A stretch of DNA of 64,000 bases from Acidaminobacter sp964416305 (GTDB taxonomy: Bacteria; Bacillota; Clostridia; Peptostreptococcales; Acidaminobacteraceae): positions 11,173 to 75,172 of the forward strand of contig CAYQDM010000017.1 in NCBI GenBank assembly GCA_964416305.1, in the 5' to 3' direction. Below, piece after piece: positions 59,331 to 64,000 of the stretch. The translations under genes and the position numbers were made by a program. The notes under the pieces were generated by a model, which was not told the DNA's origin, made no database searches, and saw nothing but the letters and a program-made list of their open reading frames with translations. Each line of letters begins with the position of its first letter. Within the stretch, counting starts at the first letter, position 1.

Positions 59331-60170
59331 TCAAACCGCCAAAATCCCAGCCATGGTGACAACTTCCAGCCCCATGCCCCTCCAGGCATCCGCGATCCTG
59401 CGAAGTCCAATAGAGTCCGACGCCATGTGCCCTGCAATGATCACATTGCCATAGCCCTGCTCCTCCACCGCCTTCTTGACGTCCTCAGGCATGTGCATGG
59501 CAATGATCGTCCCCACACCAGCGTCGAAGTAGGCCTTATAAACCTCCGCCCCGCCATTGGTGCCGCCAGCCATCAGAACGGCGATTTTTCCGGCATAATC
59601 CTTTTCGGAACCCACGCGAATCACCGGCCCCGCAGGGGCGTGGGCATAAGCCTCCATGCCTTTGAGAAAATCCATCACATCGCCGAGGGTCGCCTTTGAC
59701 TCGCCTCCAAAACGCTGGTCCAGCAAGGCCTGGACTTCATTCTCCGTGATCAGGTCCGCAGGCATGTGGACATTGAAATAGGCGAGATCGAGGAGCTTCG
59801 CGGCGCTGGCTGTTCGGTCATAATTGCTGACGTGCATCCCAATATCGACAGTGAGCTGCTTTTTCCTGAGTGCCTTCTGTGCCCGATTGATGGGCACGCC
59901 AAAGCTTACCATTTTGTCAATCTGAACCTCCATGACCTTGGCGAAATCAATCATGGCGCTGCCGGCATGGGGATGATGACTTACGACGCAGTCGAAGCCC
60001 AGATGCTTTGCCAACAGCAGTTCCTGGGTCTCCATATCTATACCGAACAGCACACGGCGGACATCTTCGCCGGCTGTGATAATCTGGGAATCGCAGGGTA
60101 ATGCCTCAATGCCCGCGAGCTCCAGGGCCTTTTGAACCAGATCTTGTGTGGTAACGGTCGCTTTCTGCAT
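59331..60170 (-). CDS. Nif3-like dinuclear metal-centre protein
   Basis: 279 residues. LFGIDMETQELLLAKHLGFDCVVSHHPH near residue 40-70, GMHVSNYDRTASAAKLLD in the middle and IIAGHMASDSIG at the end provide the His/Asp/Glu metal ligands of the Nif3/NIF3 superfamily. Homologues are widespread and essential in some bacteria, with no settled reaction (GTP cyclohydrolase-like activity has been suggested for some). AGGAGG precedes ATG 60170. Its terminator separates it from the NapH operon. Confidence 0.78.
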   Translation of the reverse strand: MQKATVTTQDLVQKALELAGIEALPCDSQIITAGEDVRRVLFGIDMETQELLLAKHLGFDCVVSHHPHAGSAMIDFAKVMEVQIDKMVSFGVPINRAQKALRKKQLTVDIGMHVSNYDRTASAAKLLDLAYFNVHMPADLITENEVQALLDQRFGGESKATLGDVMDFLKGMEAYAHAPAGPVIRVGSEKDYAGKIAVLMAGGTNGGAEVYKAYFDAGVGTIIAMHMPEDVKKAVEEQGYGNVIIAGHMASDSIGLRRIADAWRGMGLEVVTMAGILAV

Positions 60171-60302
60171 TTGAAATTCCTCCTAGTGTTAGTCTTTCCC
60201 TATTAAGTGAACCACTTTTACGACGAAGTGACAAGGGCTTTATGTAAAAGGTTGTCAGCGGTCATTGGCCTGTAGCCCTCATCCACCCGCCTTCCTTCAA
60301 TC

Positions 60303-60334
60303 AAAAAAATCCCCCGACAACCGCTTGTCAGGGG
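60303..60334 (-). terminator. Rho-independent terminator of nrdJ
   Basis: Leftward CCCCTGACA (60334-60326) pairs with TGTCGGGGG (60319-60311) with one G-U or mismatch, then ATTTTTTT. Confidence 0.8.
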
Positions 60335-60360
60335 AAAAGGATTTATATAAAAGAGAGGTG

Positions 60361-62724
60361 TTAGCGTACTGGGCACGCGCCGCTCTCGCAGCCATCCGTA
60401 CCAATGTCAAAGACAGTTTCCTGCTTTTCGTATTTGGCGATGAGCGACGGTCTAAACGGCTGCATGGCTTGCACTCGGCGGTCAAATTCCTCTTCCTCGA
60501 TCGCTTCATACGGAAGCAGCTCGTAGAAGTTGTCCTCCAGGGACAGGAACGACAGCGCCATGACGTCATCCCAATTGTTCCAAACCCATTCCTCGACTGC
60601 TTCCCACTCATGGTTGCGGACGTGAATTGTGATGGAACAGTTGTGGTCAACATAGTTTTCCATGAAGAGTTTGTAGATCTCAAGCTGCTCAAGTGCCGAA
60701 ACCTCGTACTTGGTTTTGCCGATAGGCGCCTTGACCGGGAACTCGATAACTTTCGTCGAACATGTCTCCAGATCCTGGCCGACCTCCGGGAACACCGGAT
60801 AATTGAGCTCCTCGCAGACTCTGACTAGCGGATCATCCGCACTGATTCTGACGCGTCGGATATAGTACGGCGAGTGAGAGAAGTGAACGCCGCTCGACAC
60901 TGTAGGCAGCTGGCTCAAAGTCCCTTCAGGCTTTATGGTTGTCACGAGGATTGGCACCCGTCCGCCCAGCTCAACCGCATAAACTTCAACTTCCTTCTTA
61001 GCCACAGAGCGAAGTTTTCGAAGCAGATCCGCCTGCTGCTCAACCGTCATCTGTGTCGCATTGACCATGTCCTGCCAGCCGGTGAGCGAGCAGCCGACCA
61101 GTTTGTCCCGCTGCTGAACTGCGTCCCAAGTCGGGATCTCAAGCTCAACGCACGTCATCCTGTAGCCTGCCTTCGCGGACAGACGCTGGGCCTTGAACAG
61201 GCCGTTGTAATCCAGTGTGCCGTCAGGACGTACAAACGCAAAGACGTTGACTGTCGTCAGATTGCAGAGGCCCTTGTTGTCCAGCAGAATTTCCCCACAT
61301 GGGTTGACACCGTTGAAGTTCGGTCTGCGCTTGGCGCCCGCTTCCGCATTGACCCATCCAGGTTCTCCGGAATAGCGCATACGGTCGATTTGCCATCTGA
61401 GGCGCTCGCGGCTCGGCTTTCTCGTGTAGTAAATCGAGTTATTGCTCATTTGTCGATGGATAATTTCCTTATCCACAACCCACTGACCATCTATTTGTTT
61501 GTAGAGGTTGGATTTTGCATCGATACATTCTTCGTCATCCTGATCGATCAGCAGAATTTCAGCTGTTCTTCTGACACCGCCAACCACGACATTTTCACCT
61601 ATTATGTTGGCGATATCCAGGCAATCCAGCGGCTTAAGCTTGACGCGCTTTCTTTCGTCCAGCGCCCCATCTCTAAGTCCTGCCTTCTTGATGGCCTTGT
61701 TTATCTTCTCAAACATGTTTTTCAGGCTGATATGGCCGCTTGCCGTACCGCCAAAGCTCTTGAGCTTCTCGCCTTTAGGCCGAACATGATCGTAGTCGAT
61801 GATCACCGTCTTGATGTTGCGGTACTCATTGCTGTACAAAATTTTGAAGAAATAATCGATCGACTGAACCCAGCCTTCCTTGCTGTCACCCACAGTAATT
61901 TTGACCGTGTGATTATAGAAATACTCAAGGCTGGTGGAATCTTCGCGCTCCGACATTGAGATCGCGCTGTAATCCTTATGGATCAGCTCAAAGTCAGTCC
62001 GAACCTTCGGAAGCTGGGCAATGTCCTCTTTTAGAATGCGCACGCCCACGCCGGAGCCGATCATGAGAAGATAGAAGACATCCCTGAAGGCCTCAAAACT
62101 ATCAATAATCTGGAAGGAACAGTTGAAGTTCGCCATAGGATAATTTTTGGCGACGCTTGTGTTCCCTACCCAGAAGGTTCTTCCTGACAAAAACTGACGC
62201 AGGTAAAAGATGTTGTCAAAGAGCTCTTCCGCTTCCGCCCGTGTTGTCGGCACCAGGCTGCAGTTGTACTCAACAGAGCGTCGGACCGTCTCCCACCAAT
62301 ATTCACGGCGTTTCTCCTCAGGAAGCCATCTGGAATAAGTCCGGTAGTAGACGAAGCTTCCCAGCTGATTCATAGGGCTGTCAAGGTGTTTGTAGCGGCT
62401 GATGAATTCATCCGTAAGCAAGCGGCTGTCTGTCTTGCGGATCTCTCTGGTCTTGCTCTGCTCATTTCTGTATATGATATACTGCTTGGCGACGTCCTTA
62501 CGAGGACTGTCCATTAAGTAAGTCTCCACCAGATCCTGAATCTCTTCTACTTCCATTGGGAGGCCGCTTCCAGCTGCAACTGCTTCGATGCGCTTTGAAA
62601 TGTCCAGACTCAACGCAGAATCAATGCCAAGTTCGGTCTCCTTCATTGCCATCTCAATTGCCCTTTGGATCTTTTCCGGTTTGAACTCAACCACCGATTT
62701 GTTCCGCTTCATCACTTTCGTCAC
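60361..62724 (-). CDS. nrdJ: Adenosylcobalamin-dependent ribonucleoside-triphosphate reductase
   Basis: 787 residues from GTG 62724 (GGAGG 8 nt upstream; an ATG 75 bases earlier would place the start in the NrdR-box region). An N-terminal ATP-cone (VTKVMKRNKSVVEFKPEKIQRAIEMAM) is followed by the catalytic barrel: NFNCSF and CNLTT hold the redox pair, NPCGEI the radical cysteine and glutamate, and the C-terminal CESGACPVR the shuttle C-x4-C. Organisation resembles the monomeric class II enzyme of Lactobacillus leichmannii with an added cone. Reduces NTPs using B12; electrons come from thioredoxin. NrdR boxes cover its promoter. Confidence 0.95.
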   Translation of the reverse strand: MTKVMKRNKSVVEFKPEKIQRAIEMAMKETELGIDSALSLDISKRIEAVAAGSGLPMEVEEIQDLVETYLMDSPRKDVAKQYIIYRNEQSKTREIRKTDSRLLTDEFISRYKHLDSPMNQLGSFVYYRTYSRWLPEEKRREYWWETVRRSVEYNCSLVPTTRAEAEELFDNIFYLRQFLSGRTFWVGNTSVAKNYPMANFNCSFQIIDSFEAFRDVFYLLMIGSGVGVRILKEDIAQLPKVRTDFELIHKDYSAISMSEREDSTSLEYFYNHTVKITVGDSKEGWVQSIDYFFKILYSNEYRNIKTVIIDYDHVRPKGEKLKSFGGTASGHISLKNMFEKINKAIKKAGLRDGALDERKRVKLKPLDCLDIANIIGENVVVGGVRRTAEILLIDQDDEECIDAKSNLYKQIDGQWVVDKEIIHRQMSNNSIYYTRKPSRERLRWQIDRMRYSGEPGWVNAEAGAKRRPNFNGVNPCGEILLDNKGLCNLTTVNVFAFVRPDGTLDYNGLFKAQRLSAKAGYRMTCVELEIPTWDAVQQRDKLVGCSLTGWQDMVNATQMTVEQQADLLRKLRSVAKKEVEVYAVELGGRVPILVTTIKPEGTLSQLPTVSSGVHFSHSPYYIRRVRISADDPLVRVCEELNYPVFPEVGQDLETCSTKVIEFPVKAPIGKTKYEVSALEQLEIYKLFMENYVDHNCSITIHVRNHEWEAVEEWVWNNWDDVMALSFLSLEDNFYELLPYEAIEEEEFDRRVQAMQPFRPSLIAKYEKQETVFDIGTDGCESGACPVR

Positions 62725-62759
62725 GTATAGTTCCTCCCTATGAGCTGCAGGTATTATTT

Positions 62760-62816
62760 TGTCTATATATTGTATATTTATTTGTTTTTTTCGTTTCAAG
62801 ACACTAGATATTGTAC
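62760..62816 (-). promoter_or_regulatory. Two NrdR boxes upstream of nrdJ
   Basis: Compared with the published consensus acaCwAtATaTwGtgt, box 1 (62816-62801, GTACAATATCTAGTGT) matches 13 of 16 and box 2 (62775-62760, ATACAATATATAGACA) 12 of 16, with all ten core positions. Centres are 41 bp apart, about four helical turns. Box 1 overlaps the -10; box 2 lies 36-51 bp before the start codon. The repressor gene nrdR is not in this window. Confidence 0.82.
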
Positions 62817-62838
62817 CACTCTAAGATGGCGAACGCAA
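62810..62838 (-). promoter_or_regulatory. Promoter of nrdJ
   Basis: Leftward TTGCGT (62838-62833), 17-bp spacer, TACAAT (62815-62810), overlapped by NrdR box 1. Confidence 0.7.
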
Positions 62839-62841
62839 CAT

Positions 62842-63357
62842 TCAGATGCTCAGCATCTCCATTATTTCTCTCGCAGTATCCAGAACATAGCGTCCTGCCC
62901 GATAGTCCCTCATCATCACAATACGCTTAAGCTGATCCTCACTTTGCTCCAAATCCCGGATGACTTTGGGCCTCTCCACAAATACGCCCTTCGGTTTTCC
63001 TTGGTCATCCAGCGGCACAATGGTAGGTATTCGCGCCTTGCTGCCATCACCGAGGCCCATAATCACTTCTTCATTGCCGTCTCTGGGCTGCACCCTGACT
63101 TCCAATATTTTCACCTGTTTTATAATACCCGCGAGCGCCGCTGCGTTGATGACGCAATCCGGACACCACATCTCTCCAAAAAACAGAATGCGCATTGGCA
63201 TCTCAGGTGTCTCAATCCAGGTGAAATCTGTTTTCTCCAGTATATCAAGGATTGTTTTTCTCTGATCCGCGTCTGCGCTTTGAAGAAATTTATCGAAAGA
63301 AAGTCCATGTTCGAACAGGTTTTCCAAAGAGGTTTCAAACTCATGCGAATGTGTCAC
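62842..63357 (-). CDS. Thioredoxin-family protein, WCPDC type
   Basis: 171 residues from GTG 63357 (GGAGG 7 nt upstream). An N-terminal helical part of ~70 residues is followed by a thioredoxin fold: RILFFGEMWCPDCVINAAAL with the C-x2-C active site near residue 80, then ARIPTIVPLDDQGKP including the cis-proline after Ile. Resembles small thioredoxin_9-type proteins rather than TrxA. A direct neighbour of nrdJ with its own NrdR-box promoter, so it is likely part of dNTP synthesis. Confidence 0.85.
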   Translation of the reverse strand: MTHSHEFETSLENLFEHGLSFDKFLQSADADQRKTILDILEKTDFTWIETPEMPMRILFFGEMWCPDCVINAAALAGIIKQVKILEVRVQPRDGNEEVIMGLGDGSKARIPTIVPLDDQGKPKGVFVERPKVIRDLEQSEDQLKRIVMMRDYRAGRYVLDTAREIMEMLSI

Positions 63358-63368
63358 AGCAAGCCCTC

Positions 63369-63416
63369 CTACTATATATTGTATCTTCTCATCTATCATA
63401 TCACTATATGCGGTGA
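63369..63416 (-). promoter_or_regulatory. Two NrdR boxes at the thioredoxin-like gene
   Basis: Proximal box 63369-63384 (core CTATATATTG, 13 of 16 with all ten core positions) and distal box 63401-63416 (CACTATAT...GTG, 11 of 16). Centres are 32 bp apart, about three turns. The distal box fills the -35/-10 spacer and the proximal box lies just downstream of the predicted start. Confidence 0.7.
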
Positions 63417-63423
63417 TCTACAA
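63395..63423 (-). promoter_or_regulatory. Promoter of the thioredoxin-like gene
   Basis: Leftward TTGTAG (63423-63418), 17-bp spacer, TATGAT (63400-63395); start near 63388. Confidence 0.7.
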
Positions 63424-63457
63424 TAGAAAAGGCAGTGAAAAAAGGTGTGGAAGAAGA

Positions 63458-63519
63458 GAAACTCGGTGTCAGACACCCAGTTTCTTTTTGAGGAAACTGA
63501 GTGTCTGACACCGAGTTTC
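63458..63519. repeat. Double palindrome (REP/BIME-like element)
   Basis: Two 27-bp units (63458-63484 and 63493-63519) pair with each other with a single mismatch around an 8-nt spacer. Each unit is itself nearly palindromic, centred on GGTGTC-GACACC flanked by GAAACT/AGTTTC. No T-run adjoins. Such nested symmetry is typical of REP elements mobilised by Y1 transposases; no transposase is in the window. Confidence 0.65.
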
Positions 63520-63529
63520 CCCAAGTTAG

Positions 63530-63594
63530 TTTTTTAGCGAATGCGGGGCACTAGCCGCTGAGCTAAAAAACGGTTTTTCTCCGAAGGAGAAAAA
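63530..63594. repeat. Two hairpins between the REP-like element and 5S rRNA
   Basis: TTTTTTAGC / GCTAAAAAA (63530-63570) with an inner GCGG/CCGC, and TTTTTCTCC / GGAGAAAAA (63574-63594, 3-nt loop). Read leftwards the first contains TAGCTCAGCGGCTAGTGC, similar to a tRNA D-arm, but no acceptor or T-arm accompanies it. The second looks like a bidirectional terminator. Confidence 0.5.
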
Positions 63595-63625
63595 AACTAC
63601 ATTAAAATATTATTCTGTCACAATA

Positions 63626-63662
63626 AAAAACGGACATCTGCTTAATGCAAATGTCCGTTTTT
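63626..63662 (-). terminator. Rho-independent terminator of the rRNA operon
   Basis: Leftward AAAAACGGACAT / ATGTCCGTTTTT, 12 bp with a 13-nt loop and a T-rich tail, a few nucleotides after the 5S 3' end. Confidence 0.88.
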
Positions 63663-63667
63663 ATTTA

Positions 63668-63784
63668 CCCGGCGACGACTTACTCTCCCAGGGGGCTGCC
63701 CCCCAAGTACCATCAGCGATGAAAGGCTTAACTTCTGTGTTCGAGATGGGAACAGGTGTGGCCCTTTCTCCATTGTCACCGGAT
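63668..63784 (-). rRNA. rrf: 5S ribosomal RNA
   Basis: About 117 nt. Conserved blocks read leftwards: CCACACCTGTTCCCATCTCG, AACACAGAAGTTAAGCC, GATGGTACTTGGGGGG and GGGAGAGTA. Ends pair (CCGGTGAC with GTCGTCGCCGGG region) as helix I. Exact ends are uncertain by 1-2 nt. Confidence 0.95.
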
Positions 63785-64000
63785 TCGACTGCCCATAAGC
63801 TTCGCATTGCGTTGTTGCACTCATTGCTCATCGCTCACGTACCTTTCCAAGTACGCTGCGCTCTTCGCAATTTCGTGCGCCTAGCACTGTTCGCTTCTTG
63901 TCAGCCTCATATTGGAAGTATTTTCATACTTACAATGAAAAGTGTTTTCACACCTTCAAAACCGCATACGGAAGATTACGTTTTATATCTGTTATAAACC
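63785..64000 (-). other. 23S-5S rRNA spacer (23S end just outside the window)
   Basis: No recognisable 23S helix or tRNA in these 216 nt. The run GCGGTTTTGAAGG near 63960 resembles sequence commonly found soon after the 23S 3' end in Firmicutes. A CGTAC/GTACG stem lies near 63840. Confidence 0.6.

Noticed and set aside
59201..59437. 78-codon minus-strand frame overlapping the end of the Nif3-like gene
   Set aside because: Out-of-frame shadow with no ribosome site or conserved motif.
60874..61959. 361-codon open frame on the plus strand inside nrdJ
   Set aside because: Mirror of the nrdJ coding frame; composition follows the other strand.
62725..62799. Upstream ATG start for nrdJ
   Set aside because: It would place promoter-proximal and NrdR-box sequence in the coding region; GTG 62724 has a strong ribosome site.
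62725..62841. Cobalamin riboswitch before nrdJ
   Set aside because: The spacer is only 117 nt, AT-rich, without the conserved B12-box; NrdR boxes explain it better.
63785..64000. tRNA gene in the 23S-5S spacer
   Set aside because: No cloverleaf or T-loop consensus found on either strand.

Overview
The window is one contiguous piece of a low-to-middle GC Firmicutes chromosome, almost certainly a spore-forming anaerobe of class Clostridia. Evidence: Firmicutes-type order rpmG-secE-nusG-rplKAJL-rpoBC-str-S10-spc-alpha-ecf-truA-rplM-rpsI, sigH next to yacP-rlmB-thyX-mrnC-cysS-gltX-proS, a proline T-box, an L10 attenuator leader, type Z S14 with zinc cysteines, archaeal-type ProRS and a cobalamin-dependent ribonucleotide reductase. 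Genus cannot be assigned by eye; a Peptostreptococcales-like lineage is a guess. Nearly everything is transcribed leftwards (minus strand); only two real genes (52025-52420 and 56316-57380) lie on the plus strand. No IS element, prophage or CRISPR array was seen.

Layout from right to left, the direction of transcription. 64000-63626: 23S-5S spacer, 5S rRNA and its terminator. 63600-63458: three hairpins including a double palindrome of REP type and a tRNA-like D-arm. 63423-60303: a thioredoxin-like gene and nrdJ, each preceded by a promoter covered by a pair of NrdR boxes. 60170-56316: Nif3-like protein, a NapH-type membrane ferredoxin with a secreted or anchored partner, and (plus strand) a soluble reductive-dehalogenase-like corrinoid/Fe-S protein. 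56101-48670: a second, atypical EF-G, radA, a small conserved cysteine protein (plus strand), a CarD-family regulator, a PIN-TRAM membrane protein, ispD and ispF. 48661-39978: T-box-controlled proS, a cysteine-rich small protein, gltX, cysS, mrnC, a small membrane protein, thyX, rlmB, yacP and sigH. 39881-38528: tRNA-Thr(GGT) and tuf copy 2.

38401-2076: the great translation/transcription block. Clear promoters (TTGACA-like, 17-bp spacer, TATAAT-like) are seen before rpmG, rplJ, rpoB, the L7Ae-like/rpsL operon, the S10 operon, ecfA1 and rplM; Rho-independent terminators are seen after tuf1, tuf2, rplQ, rpsI and (partial) rplL. Several spacers inside the block are unusually long and can fold (rplB-rpsS, rplC-rpsJ, rpmJ-rpsM, rpsG-rpsL) and are candidate autoregulatory sites. 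1915-1: a small operon with a MazG-like pyrophosphohydrolase, a fused extradiol-dioxygenase/AMMECR1 protein and a cut DUF1893-like gene.

The best candidates for something new are: the NrdR-controlled thioredoxin-like gene as partner of the B12-dependent reductase; the short cytosolic RdhA-like protein facing a NapH-type electron-transfer pair; structured RNAs inside the ribosomal protein operons; and T-less palindromes sitting on -35 elements.
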